DNA from: Paenibacillus sp. Soil787
GTDB taxonomy: Bacteria > Bacillota > Bacilli > Paenibacillales > NBRC-103111
Reading direction: 5' to 3'
Assembly: GCF_001429545.1 (NCBI RefSeq)
Contig: NZ_LMSP01000045.1
Location: forward strand, 187,731-251,730
DNA length: 64,000 nucleotides
The translations under genes were made by a program, and so were the position numbers. Position 1 is the stretch's first letter. Every line of letters starts with the position of its first letter. Shown one piece after another: positions 32,909 through 42,002 of the stretch. Under the pieces are notes generated by a model, which was not told the DNA's origin, made no database searches, and saw only the letters and a list, made by a program, of their open reading frames with translations.

Positions 32909-34072
32909 GTGAGATATTTAACAGCAGGTGAAACGCATGGCCCGCAGCTGACTGCGATTATTGAAGGGTTTCCAAGTAATGTAACTCTAAACTTTGAAGA
33001 TTTGAACTTCCAATTACATAGACGTCAAAAAGGCTATGGCCGCGGTCGTCGGATGCAGATTGAGAAAGATACAGCGACCATTGCAGGCGGAGTACGCCAT
33101 GGTAAAACTACAGGAGCTCCAATCGCGCTAGTTGTTGTAAATAACGACTGGAAGCATTGGACTACGGTAATGGGGATTGAGCCCGTAGAAGAGGATAATG
33201 AAGGCAAGCGCCGTGTAAACCGTCCTCGTCCGGGACATGCGGATTTAAACGGCGGACTCAAATATAATCAAAAAGATTTGCGCAACATTCTTGAGCGTTC
33301 AAGTGCTCGTGAAACGACGATGCGTGTAGCAACAGGAGCTGTAGCACGCCAATTGTTGGCTGAGTTCGGCATTAAAGTAGCAGGACAAGTCATCCGTATC
33401 GGTGATGTAGAAGTAGAGCGTCAAGAGCTTCCAGTCGATGATCTTATTCGCATCACAGAAGAATCTCCGGTACGCGTGGTTGATAAAGAGGCTGAAGCGA
33501 AAATGATCGCCGCGATTGACGCAGCCAAGGAAGATGGCGATACACTTGGCGGGATCGTTGAAGTTATTATTGAAGGCGTTCCTGTAGGACTTGGCAGCCA
33601 TGTACAATGGGATCGTAAGCTGGATGGTAAAATCGCCCAAGCGGTTCTTTCCATTCAAGCCTTCAAAGGTGTTGAATTCGGAATCGGCTTCGAGGCTGCA
33701 GAGCGTAGAGGCTCCAATGTTCATGATGAAATTTTATACACACAAGAAGATGGCTTTAGTCGCAGAACGAATCGCGCAGGCGGATTCGAGGGCGGAATGA
33801 CAACGGGTGAGCAAATCATCGTTCGCGGTGTCATGAAACCCATCTCAACTCTTTACAAGCCGCTGCAAAGCGTAGATATTGATACGAAGGAAGTATTCAC
33901 GGCTCAAGTGGAACGTTCTGATACTTGTGCGGTTCCAGCTGCAGGAGTAATTATGGAGAATGTAATTGCTTGGGAAGTAGCAAATGCTTTCTTGGACAAA
34001 TTTGGAGGCGACTCCATCGAGGAAATTCGTGCGAACTTAACCAATTTCTTAGCCCAAGTGGAGAGCTACTAA
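32909..34072 (+). CDS. aroC: Chorismate synthase
   Basis: This 387-aa enzyme uses reduced FMN to convert EPSP to chorismate, the branch point for tryptophan, tyrosine, phenylalanine and menaquinone. It has MRYLTAGETHGPQLTAIIEG, the RRQKGYGRGRRM segment, GVRHGKTTGAPIALVV, RPGHADLNGGLKY and GFEGGMTTGEQI. Start GTG 32909 follows AGGGGG. It is the first gene of a 12-gene operon laid out as in B. subtilis (where it is called aroF). Confidence 0.97.
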   Translation: MRYLTAGETHGPQLTAIIEGFPSNVTLNFEDLNFQLHRRQKGYGRGRRMQIEKDTATIAGGVRHGKTTGAPIALVVVNNDWKHWTTVMGIEPVEEDNEGKRRVNRPRPGHADLNGGLKYNQKDLRNILERSSARETTMRVATGAVARQLLAEFGIKVAGQVIRIGDVEVERQELPVDDLIRITEESPVRVVDKEAEAKMIAAIDAAKEDGDTLGGIVEVIIEGVPVGLGSHVQWDRKLDGKIAQAVLSIQAFKGVEFGIGFEAAERRGSNVHDEILYTQEDGFSRRTNRAGGFEGGMTTGEQIIVRGVMKPISTLYKPLQSVDIDTKEVFTAQVERSDTCAVPAAGVIMENVIAWEVANAFLDKFGGDSIEEIRANLTNFLAQVESY

Positions 34073-34073
34073 T

Positions 34074-35168
34074 ATGAGAGAGCTCACCGTAGATCTTGGA
34101 GAACGGTCTTATCCTATTTATATCGGCCAAGGCATTCTTAACGATATCACGGCTCTGTTTGACCGGGCGAAGCTTAGCCGCAAGTCGCCAATACTCGTAG
34201 TCACCGATGACGCGGTGGCTGCGCTGCACCTGGAGCGCGTCATGACGCTGCTCCGCGAGGGCGGCTTCGCCGCCACGGCCTGCGTCGTGCCCGCAGGCGA
34301 AACCTCCAAATCCCTCGCGCAGCTCGAGGGAATTGTCACCGCCGCCCTCCAGGCGGGCCTCGATCGCAGTTCTGCGATCGTCGCCCTTGGAGGAGGCGTG
34401 GTCGGCGACCTCGCCGGCTTCGCTGCGGCGAGCTTTATGCGCGGGATCCGCTTCGTGCAGATCCCGACAACGATCCTTGCCCACGACAGTTCCGTCGGCG
34501 GCAAGGTCGCGGTCAACCATCCGATGGCGAAGAACATCATCGGGGCGTTCCATCAGCCCGAGCTCGTTCTCTTCGACATCGACTTGCTTCTAACCTTGCC
34601 GCCCCGCCAGGTGAAGGCGGGCCTCTCCGAAGTGATCAAGCATGGCTTGATCTGGGATGCTGCCTTTACGCAATGGTGTGATGACAATGCGGAGAAGCTG
34701 CTTGCCTTAGATCCGGAAGCGCTCAGTTATGCGCTTTACATAGGTTGTAAAGTCAAGTCTATCGTTGTATCCCAAGATGAGCGCGAGAATGATTTGCGTG
34801 CTATCTTGAATCTCGGCCATACGATTGGCCACGCTTTGGAAGCAGTCGCCGGCTATGGCGAGCTGCTGCATGGTGAAGCAATTGCAATCGGCATGGTGGG
34901 GGCTGCTAAGTTAGCTCAGCAGTTCGGTTATGCCGAGGACATCCTTACTGTGACGAAGGGGCTATTCGAGAAATACGGATTACCCGTCAGTATTCCGTCT
35001 CATTTGGATACGGATAGCATTATGAGCGCGATGATGCATGATAAGAAATTCAAAGAAGGCACAATGGTCTTCATTATCCCGACGGAAATCGGCAAAGTAG
35101 AAATCCGTAAGGATGTAACGGTAGAACAAGTCAGACAAATTGTTGAGCTTTTAAAAGGGGAGAGTTAG
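34074..35168 (+). CDS. aroB: 3-dehydroquinate synthase
   Basis: This 364-aa NAD-dependent enzyme carries out the second step of the shikimate pathway. It has VVPAGETSKSLAQLE, ALGGGVVGDLAGFAAASFMRG, QIPTTILAHDSSVGGKVAVNHP and the metal-site LNLGHTIGHALE and LHGEAIAIGM. It starts one base after aroC. One oddity: the segment from about 34195 to 34645 is strikingly GC-rich at third codon positions, while the ends of the gene and both neighbours have the ordinary composition. Confidence 0.97.
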   Translation: MRELTVDLGERSYPIYIGQGILNDITALFDRAKLSRKSPILVVTDDAVAALHLERVMTLLREGGFAATACVVPAGETSKSLAQLEGIVTAALQAGLDRSSAIVALGGGVVGDLAGFAAASFMRGIRFVQIPTTILAHDSSVGGKVAVNHPMAKNIIGAFHQPELVLFDIDLLLTLPPRQVKAGLSEVIKHGLIWDAAFTQWCDDNAEKLLALDPEALSYALYIGCKVKSIVVSQDERENDLRAILNLGHTIGHALEAVAGYGELLHGEAIAIGMVGAAKLAQQFGYAEDILTVTKGLFEKYGLPVSIPSHLDTDSIMSAMMHDKKFKEGTMVFIIPTEIGKVEIRKDVTVEQVRQIVELLKGES

Positions 35169-35171
35169 CCG

Positions 35172-35558
35172 ATGTTCTTAAGGGGAATTCGTGGAGCGAC
35201 GACGGTTGAACACAATGAGGCTCAGGAGATTTTAACCGCTACTGGTGAACTGCTTGCAGCAATTGTAGAGGCCAATGATTTTCGTCCTGAAGATATTTGT
35301 TCCGTTTTCATTACAGTAACAGAGGATATTACGGCTACATTCCCAGCTCGGGCGATCCGCACGATGATCGGTTGGGAACTAGTCCCATTAATGTGTTCAC
35401 TGGAAGTTCCTGTTGAGAACTCACTGCCCAAATGTATCCGATTAATGGTGCAGGTGAACACAACCAAGAGCCAAGCTGAGATCAACCATATTTATTTGAA
35501 GGAAGCTAAGGCGCTGCGTCCTGATATTGTTAAATTGACAAATGAAGCAACACGGTAG
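35172..35558 (+). CDS. aroH: Chorismate mutase, AroH type
   Basis: This 128-aa monofunctional trimeric enzyme converts chorismate to prephenate. It has IRGATTVEHNEAQEI, the active-site region VFITVTEDITATFPARAIR, PLMCSLEVPVENSLPKCIR and HIYLKEAKALRPD. It starts 3 bp after aroB. The last codons also hold the -35 of the candidate trp promoter and its TAG stop lies 11 nt before the TRAP triplets. Confidence 0.96.
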   Translation: MFLRGIRGATTVEHNEAQEILTATGELLAAIVEANDFRPEDICSVFITVTEDITATFPARAIRTMIGWELVPLMCSLEVPVENSLPKCIRLMVQVNTTKSQAEINHIYLKEAKALRPDIVKLTNEATR

Positions 35559-35564
35559 TATAGT
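35535..35564 (+). promoter_or_regulatory. Candidate internal trp promoter
   Basis: TTGACA (35535-35540), an 18-nt spacer and TATAGT (35559-35564) overlap the end of aroH. Start would be about 35571, at the first TRAP triplets. Confidence 0.6.
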
Positions 35565-35569
35565 GTGAG

Positions 35570-35637
35570 TAGATGAGTTTAGGTAAGTAGAGAAGCATTT
35601 AGTCGAGTAGAGCTTAGCCCAGTTGAGTTGAGAAAAG
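35570..35637 (+). promoter_or_regulatory. TRAP-binding site in the trp leader
   Basis: Triplets fall at exact 5-nt steps from 35570: TAG, GAG, TAG, AAG, GAG, GCA, TAG, GAG, GAG, TAG, CAG, GAG, GAG, AAG. Ten of 14 are GAG or TAG and three more are NAG. Two-nucleotide spacers match the known TRAP preference. mtrB is present at 25.0 kb. Confidence 0.9.
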
Positions 35638-35753
35638 GTAACATAGGTTTGTATGAAGAGAAGAGCGACTCTATTCGAGGGCGTCTGTTTGTTCATACGC
35701 AGCCATGGCTTCTTTTATCATATTCTTCTTGAACTTCTACTGAAACTAAAGTC

Positions 35754-35781
35754 AACCTCTACTTCGGTAGAGGTTTTTTTG
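35754..35781 (+). terminator. trp attenuator terminator
   Basis: AACCTCTAC (35754-35762) and GTAGAGGTT (35767-35775) form a perfect 9-bp stem with a TTCG loop and seven Ts, 67 nt before trpE. AAGTAGAG at 35585-35592, inside the TRAP site, is an 8-nt exact complement of CTCTACTT (35757-35764) and could act as antiterminator. Confidence 0.9.
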
Positions 35782-35847
35782 TATTCGAATAGAGTTTTGT
35801 GCACCGCTAATATCGACGAGTCGCACAAGCTGAGAGGGGATGTTTCC

Positions 35848-37395
35848 ATGTATACACCTGAAATTCAAGAAGTTATTCGTTTGGCTAAAGATTATAATCT
35901 CATTCCTGTCGTGCGTCATTTATTAGCAGATACTGAAACCCCGATACGTGTATTTCAACATCTTTACCAAGAACCGCGCGCATTCCTCTTAGAAAGTGTT
36001 GAGGGCGGCGTGAAATGGGCCCGATATTCCTTTATCGGCAGCGATCCCTTCTTGATGATTAAAGCGAAGCATGGGAAAACCATGGTTGAAACACAAACCG
36101 AGAATAAGGTTTCAGACGAGAAACCAATCGATGTGTTGAAAGCCTATCTGAGATCCTACTCCAGTCCTCAGCTTGCGGACTTGCCGCGTTTTACAGGCGG
36201 TGCTGTCGGATTCTTCGGATACGATTTGCTTCAATACTATGAGAATCTCCCCGCTCATCAAATTGATGATTTACAAATGAATGACATTCAATTCATGTTC
36301 TGCGACCAAGTCATTGTTTTCGATCATTTCAAACAGCAGATCAAAGTAATTGCCAATGTGCATGTACAACCTTTTGCAACAGATGCTGACATTGTAAAAG
36401 CGTATCATGCGACTTGTGAGAAAATCGATGCCACAATCGAGAAGATCAAGCGTCCGCTTGGCTCCGAGACGATGACTCACAATCCGATTGTGACTGAACC
36501 GGATCTTGGCGATATTCGATCCAACATCACGAAAGAAAAGTATATTGCCAATGTGAATAAAGCGAAGGAATACATTAGAGCCGGTGATATTTTCCAAGTC
36601 GTGTTGTCGCAGCGTTTTGAAATGGAAACGACTGTTTCGCCTCTGCAAGTGTATCGAGTACTGCGTACGATGAATCCTTCTCCTTATATGTATGTGCTCA
36701 AAATGGATGATGAAGTCATTGTGGGTACATCGCCAGAGCTGTTGGTTCGCGTTGAAGAAGAAAAGGTAGAGACGCGTCCAATTGCAGGTACAAGACCTAG
36801 AGGGAAGACGCCAGAAGAAGATCTTGCTCTGGAAAAAGAATTGCTCGCAGATGAGAAAGAACGCGCTGAACACTTGATGCTGGTTGACTTAGGTCGTAAT
36901 GACATCGGGCGTGTATCGGAATTCGGAACTGTGAAGTGCGATACTTTCATGGACATTGAACGGTATTCACACGTCATGCATATCGTCTCAAACGTTTCTG
37001 GTAAAATTGCAAAAGACAAAGATTTCTTCGATGCTTTTCTTTCCTGTATGCCCGCAGGTACGGTGTCTGGAGCGCCGAAGCTGAGAGCTATGGAGATTAT
37101 TGCTGAGTTGGAACCAGAATCTCGCGGTGCTTATGCCGGAGCGATTGGTTACCTAGGCTTTTCGGGGAATTTGGACACTTGTATTACGATCCGTACGATT
37201 ATTTTCAAAAATGGCAAAGCCTATGTGCAAGCCGGAGCCGGTATTGTATGGGATTCTGTTCCTGAAAGTGAATACCAAGAGACGGTTAATAAAGCGACGG
37301 CTTTGCTTAAATCAATTCGGATGGCAGAGGCCATGTTCAGCCCTGAGCCTAGACCAGTTAGCGATATTAACAAAGATTATTTTGTTAACTCTTAA
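35848..37395 (+). CDS. trpE: Anthranilate synthase component I
   Basis: This 515-aa enzyme converts chorismate and ammonia to anthranilate. ATG 35848 with GAGAGGGG upstream gives MYTPEIQEVIRLAKDYNLIP and the same length as B. subtilis TrpE; the longer frame from 35653 crosses the attenuator and is not coding. The chorismate-binding core has GDIFQVVLSQRFE, RPIAGTRPRGKTPEED, LVDLGRNDIGRV, SCMPAGTVSGAPKLRAMEII and QAGAGIVWDSVPESEYQET. The glutaminase subunit gene trpG is not in this operon, as in B. subtilis where it lies in the folate cluster. Confidence 0.97.
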   Translation: MYTPEIQEVIRLAKDYNLIPVVRHLLADTETPIRVFQHLYQEPRAFLLESVEGGVKWARYSFIGSDPFLMIKAKHGKTMVETQTENKVSDEKPIDVLKAYLRSYSSPQLADLPRFTGGAVGFFGYDLLQYYENLPAHQIDDLQMNDIQFMFCDQVIVFDHFKQQIKVIANVHVQPFATDADIVKAYHATCEKIDATIEKIKRPLGSETMTHNPIVTEPDLGDIRSNITKEKYIANVNKAKEYIRAGDIFQVVLSQRFEMETTVSPLQVYRVLRTMNPSPYMYVLKMDDEVIVGTSPELLVRVEEEKVETRPIAGTRPRGKTPEEDLALEKELLADEKERAEHLMLVDLGRNDIGRVSEFGTVKCDTFMDIERYSHVMHIVSNVSGKIAKDKDFFDAFLSCMPAGTVSGAPKLRAMEIIAELEPESRGAYAGAIGYLGFSGNLDTCITIRTIIFKNGKAYVQAGAGIVWDSVPESEYQETVNKATALLKSIRMAEAMFSPEPRPVSDINKDYFVNS

Positions 37396-37422
37396 GGGAG
37401 AGAAGGAGAGGAGACTCTAGTC

Positions 37423-38463
37423 ATGAGGGGACTTATTCATATACAGCAAGCGCTTGGGAAAGTCATTAGCGGTACTCATTTGTCACGTGAGGAAGCGCGC
37501 GGCATCATGTCAGAAATTATGGATGGTGCTGCGACTCAGGCTCAAATCGGCAGTCTGCTTACAGCACTTCGAATCAAGGGAGAGACGCTGGAGGAGATTA
37601 CGGGCTTCGCAGAAGCGATGCGCAGCAAAGCCGTTCAGGTCGACGTACTGCAGAATGATCTGCTAGATACATGCGGAACAGGCGGAGATGGCGCAGAGAC
37701 GTTCAATATCTCCACAACGGCAGCGATCGTCGCATCTGCTGGTGGGATTCGCGTAGCGAAGCATGGCAATCGGGCGATGTCGAGCAAAAGCGGGAGCGCA
37801 GATGTCCTTGAAGCTCTTGGCGTGAAGATTACGTTAAGCGGTGAACAAGCGGCTAAATGCTTAGACAAAACAGGCATCTGCTTCATGTTTGCCCAAGCGT
37901 ACCATCAATCCATGAAGCATGTCGCTGCACCGCGGCGCGAGCTAGGCTTCAGAACCGTATTCAACCTGCTCGGCCCGTTAACCAATCCAGCGGGCGCTGA
38001 CCGTCAAGTGCTTGGTGTATTCGACAGCACGAAGACCGAACTGATTGCGCAAGCGCTGCAAGCTCTTGGACTGAAACGTGCTTTGGTTGTCGCAAGCGAG
38101 GACGGTTTGGATGAATTCAGCATTTCGGCACCTACGAAAGTAACGGAACTAAAGGCGAACACCATTAGCACTTATATGATTACTCCGGATGATCTTGGAT
38201 TACGCGCTCATAGCATCAAAGATGTAGCGGGTGGAGATGCAATCTTAAACGCAGAAATCATTCGTCATATTTTTGCTGGTGAGAAGGGACCTTATCGCGA
38301 TATCGTACTTGCAAACGCAGCAGCCTGCTTCTATGTAACTGGGCAAGTCGGAACCCTTCAACAGGGTGTGAAATTAGCGGCTGATGTCATTGATTCCGGT
38401 CGTGCAGAACATAAATTGAACGAATTAATCCAATATACAGGAGAACTATGCCATGTTTCTTGA
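37423..38463 (+). CDS. trpD: Anthranilate phosphoribosyltransferase
   Basis: This 346-aa enzyme joins anthranilate to PRPP. The PRPP site LDTCGTGGDGAETFNISTTAA (near residue 82) and KHGNRAMSSKSGSADVLEALG, RRELGFRTVFNLLGPLTNPA and the DEFSISAPTKVTEL segment are present. AGAAGGAGAGGAG precedes the ATG. It overlaps trpC by 11 bp. Confidence 0.96.
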   Translation: MRGLIHIQQALGKVISGTHLSREEARGIMSEIMDGAATQAQIGSLLTALRIKGETLEEITGFAEAMRSKAVQVDVLQNDLLDTCGTGGDGAETFNISTTAAIVASAGGIRVAKHGNRAMSSKSGSADVLEALGVKITLSGEQAAKCLDKTGICFMFAQAYHQSMKHVAAPRRELGFRTVFNLLGPLTNPAGADRQVLGVFDSTKTELIAQALQALGLKRALVVASEDGLDEFSISAPTKVTELKANTISTYMITPDDLGLRAHSIKDVAGGDAILNAEIIRHIFAGEKGPYRDIVLANAAACFYVTGQVGTLQQGVKLAADVIDSGRAEHKLNELIQYTGELCHVS

Positions 38464-39250
38464 TAAAATTGTTGCCACCAAGCGGGCAGAGGTTGAAGCG
38501 ATGAGTAGCTTTTCGATCAAGGATGCTGAGAAATTAATCTCGGACCTGCCACCTTGTTTAGGCTTTGAACAAGCGTTAACTACACGGAAAAACCGTGCTA
38601 TGGGTTTGATTGCCGAGGTAAAGAAGGCTTCCCCGTCCAAAGGGTTGATTCGCAATGATTTTGAACCGGTTATGTTAGCGGAAGCCTATGAAAAGGCCGG
38701 CGCCGATTGTATCTCCGTTCTGACGGATGTGGACTATTTCCAAGGCAGTAACGAGTACTTGAAAGCAGTTCGTAAGGCGGTGAACGTGCCATTGCTTCGT
38801 AAGGATTTCACAATTGATCCGAAGCAAATTTATGAAGCGCGTTTGATTGGCGCTGATGCTATCTTGCTGATTGCTGCCATTTTAACGACTGATCAAATGA
38901 AGCAGTATCTGAAGCTAGCTAGTGATCTTGGTCTAGATGCACTCGTTGAGGTCCATGATCGTGAAGAGCTGGAACGTGCATTGGAACTGAATACACAATT
39001 GATTGGCATCAACAATCGAAATTTGAAAACATTTGTTACCGACTTAGGCACAACTGAGGAACTGATTCAATTCATTCCGGCAGGGAAAACTGTCGTCAGT
39101 GAAAGCGGCATTTCTACTGTCAAAGATATGGCTTATTTACAGCAAGTTGGTGCTCAAGCCGTTTTAATCGGCGAGCATTTCATGCGACAACCTATTGTTG
39201 AGCAGGCCGTTCATGATCTGATGGGTACGAGGGTTCAAAGGGCGAAGTAG
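38453..39250 (+). CDS. trpC: Indole-3-glycerol phosphate synthase
   Basis: This 265-aa TIM barrel makes indole-3-glycerol phosphate. It has LIAEVKKASPSKGLI (active-site Glu and Lys), LTDVDYFQGSNEYLKAVR, PLLRKDFTIDPKQIYEAR, GADAILLIAAIL, GINNRNLKTF and VSESGISTVKDM. The start lies within the end of trpD, a coupling arrangement. It is followed by trpF without a gap. Confidence 0.96.
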   Translation: MFLDKIVATKRAEVEAMSSFSIKDAEKLISDLPPCLGFEQALTTRKNRAMGLIAEVKKASPSKGLIRNDFEPVMLAEAYEKAGADCISVLTDVDYFQGSNEYLKAVRKAVNVPLLRKDFTIDPKQIYEARLIGADAILLIAAILTTDQMKQYLKLASDLGLDALVEVHDREELERALELNTQLIGINNRNLKTFVTDLGTTEELIQFIPAGKTVVSESGISTVKDMAYLQQVGAQAVLIGEHFMRQPIVEQAVHDLMGTRVQRAK

Positions 39251-39274
39251 TTGAAGGAGAAAGAGGCGAATTTG

Positions 39275-39973
39275 ATGGCTGTGGGGACGGTTCCAACGGT
39301 AAAAATTTGTGGACTTCAAAGCGTTGAAGTGTTAAAATCAATCGTGCATTTGCCGATAGCACATATCGGTTTTGTTTTTGCACCGAGCAAGCGGCAGGTA
39401 ACGGCAGAGAAGGCTGGAGAACTGATTTCTTTTTTGAAATCAGAACAGGCAAATGGGGTATCTGTCCCCTTAACTGTAGGGGTATTCGTTAATCCGAGCA
39501 AGGAGGAGTTAACGGACATTCTGGAGGTGGCTCCCCTTGATGTCGTACAGTTACATAGTCAGGAAGCACCTGATTTTTGCCGATGGGTTCGTGATCAGTT
39601 TCAAGTGAAAGTGTTCAAATCCGTTTCGATTTCCAAAACAGAAAACAAAATCCCCGATCTAGAGGATGTAGCCGCGCAGCTTGACCCTTATATTGGGACT
39701 GTTGATGCTGTTTTACTGGATACATTCGACCCTGTTTATGGGGGAGGATCAGGTAAAACTTTTGCTTGGGACTGCATTCCTGTTTATCAGGAGTGGGCAC
39801 GTTCAGCGGGAGTGTCGCTGCTTGTTGCAGGCGGACTTGGGCCAGATAATGTAGATCAACTAGTAACCGCCTATTACCCCGATGGCGTAGATGTTTCCAG
39901 CGGCGTTGAGACCGATGGCGTAAAAGATATAGCCAAAATTACAGCATTTGTGGAAAGGGTGACTCGAAAGTGA
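39275..39973 (+). CDS. trpF: Phosphoribosylanthranilate isomerase
   Basis: This 232-aa TIM barrel isomerises phosphoribosylanthranilate. It has VKICGLQSVEVLKSI (catalytic Cys), IGFVFAPSKRQVT, VGVFVNPSKEEL, VQLHSQEAPDFC, LLDTFDPVYGGGSGKTFAW and LLVAGGLGPDNV. I prefer ATG 39275 (AGAGGCG upstream); TTG 39251 directly after the trpC stop is the alternative. Its stop overlaps the trpB start. Confidence 0.94.
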   Translation: MAVGTVPTVKICGLQSVEVLKSIVHLPIAHIGFVFAPSKRQVTAEKAGELISFLKSEQANGVSVPLTVGVFVNPSKEELTDILEVAPLDVVQLHSQEAPDFCRWVRDQFQVKVFKSVSISKTENKIPDLEDVAAQLDPYIGTVDAVLLDTFDPVYGGGSGKTFAWDCIPVYQEWARSAGVSLLVAGGLGPDNVDQLVTAYYPDGVDVSSGVETDGVKDIAKITAFVERVTRK

Positions 39974-41166
39974 CGCAAGTACCTGACCAGAACGGCAGAT
40001 TCGGCAAGTTCGGCGGCCGTTATGTACCTGAGACGTTGATGAATGCTCTTATTGAGCTTGAAGAAGCTTATGAACAATATAAAGATGATCCTGAATTTAT
40101 TGCTGAGGTGCGCTACCTACAAAAACAATATTCAGGCCGGCCAACACCGCTTTATTATGCAGAGCGACTTTCTGAGCTTCTGGGCGGAGCCAAAATTTAT
40201 TTGAAGCGTGAGGATTTGAACCATACGGGTGCTCACAAAATTAATAACACCATTGGACAAGCGGTTCTCGCAAAACGAATGGGGAAGAAGAAGATTATTG
40301 CGGAAACTGGAGCTGGGCAGCACGGTGTAGCATCTGCAACAGTAGCTGCGCTAATGGGATTTGAATGTAAAGTATTCATGGGCGAGGAAGACACGAAGCG
40401 TCAACAGTTAAATGTTTTCCGTATGAAATTGCTTGGCTCTGATGTCATACCTGTAACGTCTGGTACACGTACGTTGAAAGATGCTTGTAATGAAACGCTG
40501 CGTTACTGGGTTAGCAACGTTCAGGATACTTATTATATTCTAGGGTCCGTTACAGGACCGCATCCTTACCCAATGATGGTGCGGGATTTCCAACGTGTCA
40601 TTGGAGATGAGTCACGAGAGCAGATTCTTGAAACGGAAGGCAGATTGCCAGATGCAGTAATTGCTTGCGTAGGCGGAGGCAGTAATGCCATGGGTATTTT
40701 CTATCCGTTTGTCCAAGATGAATCCGTGAAGCTCATTGGCGTGGAAGCGGCTGGCCGCGGTATTCATACGGAGGAGCATGCAGCTACAATGACCAAGGGG
40801 ACTCCAGGTGTTTTCCAAGGTTCACTTAGCTATTTGCTGCAGGATGAGTATGGTCAAGTTCTACCGGCTCATTCCATTTCAGCAGGCTTAGATTACCCTG
40901 GAATTGGACCGGAGCATTCCTACCTCAAAGATATTGAGAGAGCACAATATTATCCGATCACGGATCAGGAAGCACTAGACGCGCTTCAGCTGCTTAGCCG
41001 CACGGAAGGAATCATTCCTGCCTTAGAGAGTGCTCATGCCATTGCTCAAACGGTTAAGATAGCGCCTACCATGTCCAAGGATGAAATTATAGTCGTAAAT
41101 CTTTCTGGTCGTGGCGATAAAGATGTTGAATCCATTATGAGCTATCTCGACATGGGGAGGGAATAA
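39970..41166 (+). CDS. trpB: Tryptophan synthase beta subunit
   Basis: This 398-aa PLP enzyme joins indole and serine. It has GRFGKFGGRYVPETLMNAL, the PLP lysine in HTGAHKINNTIGQ, ETGAGQHGVASATVAAL, CVGGGSNAMGIFYPF and SAGLDYPGIGPEHSYL. It starts at GTG 39970, overlapping the trpF stop by 4 bp, and trpA follows after 3 bp; the two subunits form an alpha2-beta2 complex. Confidence 0.97.
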   Translation: MTQVPDQNGRFGKFGGRYVPETLMNALIELEEAYEQYKDDPEFIAEVRYLQKQYSGRPTPLYYAERLSELLGGAKIYLKREDLNHTGAHKINNTIGQAVLAKRMGKKKIIAETGAGQHGVASATVAALMGFECKVFMGEEDTKRQQLNVFRMKLLGSDVIPVTSGTRTLKDACNETLRYWVSNVQDTYYILGSVTGPHPYPMMVRDFQRVIGDESREQILETEGRLPDAVIACVGGGSNAMGIFYPFVQDESVKLIGVEAAGRGIHTEEHAATMTKGTPGVFQGSLSYLLQDEYGQVLPAHSISAGLDYPGIGPEHSYLKDIERAQYYPITDQEALDALQLLSRTEGIIPALESAHAIAQTVKIAPTMSKDEIIVVNLSGRGDKDVESIMSYLDMGRE

Positions 41167-41169
41167 GCG

Positions 41170-41985
41170 ATGAACCGTATTGACAGTCGATTTGCCGAGC
41201 TCAAAGAGCGCGGAGAAACAGCGATGATTCCTTTCCTGACCATCGGAGATCCTTCCCTTGAAGCATCCCTTGAGCTTATTCTGGAAATGGAACGCGCAGG
41301 TGCCGACTTGATTGAGCTAGGTGTTCCTTATTCCGATCCTTTAGCTGACGGTCCTGTGATTCAACGTTCCTCTGAACGTGCTTTAAAGCGTAAAATTTCG
41401 ATCTTTGATGTGATGGACGTTGCTCGTCAAGCGAGAAGCAGAGGTTCTAAGCTGCCTTTCATTCTCTTTACGTATTATAATCCAGTTTTACAAATTGGAC
41501 TGGAGCGCATTTTCAAAGCGATGCAGGAGAATGAAATCAGCGGCATTATTATTCCTGATCTTCCGCTTGAAGAAGATAGTGAGACAAGAGCGATTGCTGA
41601 AGCTAATGGGATTCATCTTATCCCGTTGGTTGCGCCAACATCCAATGAGCGCGTTAAACGAATTGCAGCTGGAGCCCGCGGATTCGTCTACTGTGTATCC
41701 TCATTAGGTGTAACAGGTGAGCGCGCCGAATTCTTCGGAGGCATTGAGGATTTTCTTGCAACTGTACGGGAAGCTGCCAGTGTTCCGATTGTCGTCGGCT
41801 TCGGTATTTCGAATCGCGAGCAAGTTCAGCGCTTTGAGAAGCTTTGTGATGGAGTCGTAGTAGGAAGTGCCATAGTACGAACGATTGAGAGCGTACTGCC
41901 TCATTTAGAGGTTGATGCTGCAAACCCGGAAGGACTCTTGCAAATTCGTAACTTTGTGGGACAATTAAAACGTTCGGACAACTAA
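41170..41985 (+). CDS. trpA: Tryptophan synthase alpha subunit
   Basis: This 271-aa TIM barrel cleaves indole-3-glycerol phosphate and passes indole to TrpB. It has IPFLTIGDPSLEASLELI, LIELGVPYSDPLADGPVIQ (catalytic Glu), ADGPVIQRSSERAL, GIIIPDLPLEED and FVYCVSSLGVTGERAE. The C-terminal VVGSAIVRTIE is intact. Its ribosome site is GGGGAGGG, at the end of trpB. Confidence 0.97.
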   Translation: MNRIDSRFAELKERGETAMIPFLTIGDPSLEASLELILEMERAGADLIELGVPYSDPLADGPVIQRSSERALKRKISIFDVMDVARQARSRGSKLPFILFTYYNPVLQIGLERIFKAMQENEISGIIIPDLPLEEDSETRAIAEANGIHLIPLVAPTSNERVKRIAAGARGFVYCVSSLGVTGERAEFFGGIEDFLATVREAASVPIVVGFGISNREQVQRFEKLCDGVVVGSAIVRTIESVLPHLEVDAANPEGLLQIRNFVGQLKRSDN

Positions 41986-42002
41986 TTGACGAGGTGACAA
42001 TC

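Noticed and set aside
33951..34553. 200-aa frame on the - strand across aroC/aroB
   Set aside because: It overlaps two certain genes and arises in the GC-rich tract.
35653..35847. N-terminal extension of trpE or a leader peptide
   Set aside because: It runs through the attenuator hairpin, has no Trp codons, and TrpE of 515 aa from 35848 matches the family exactly.
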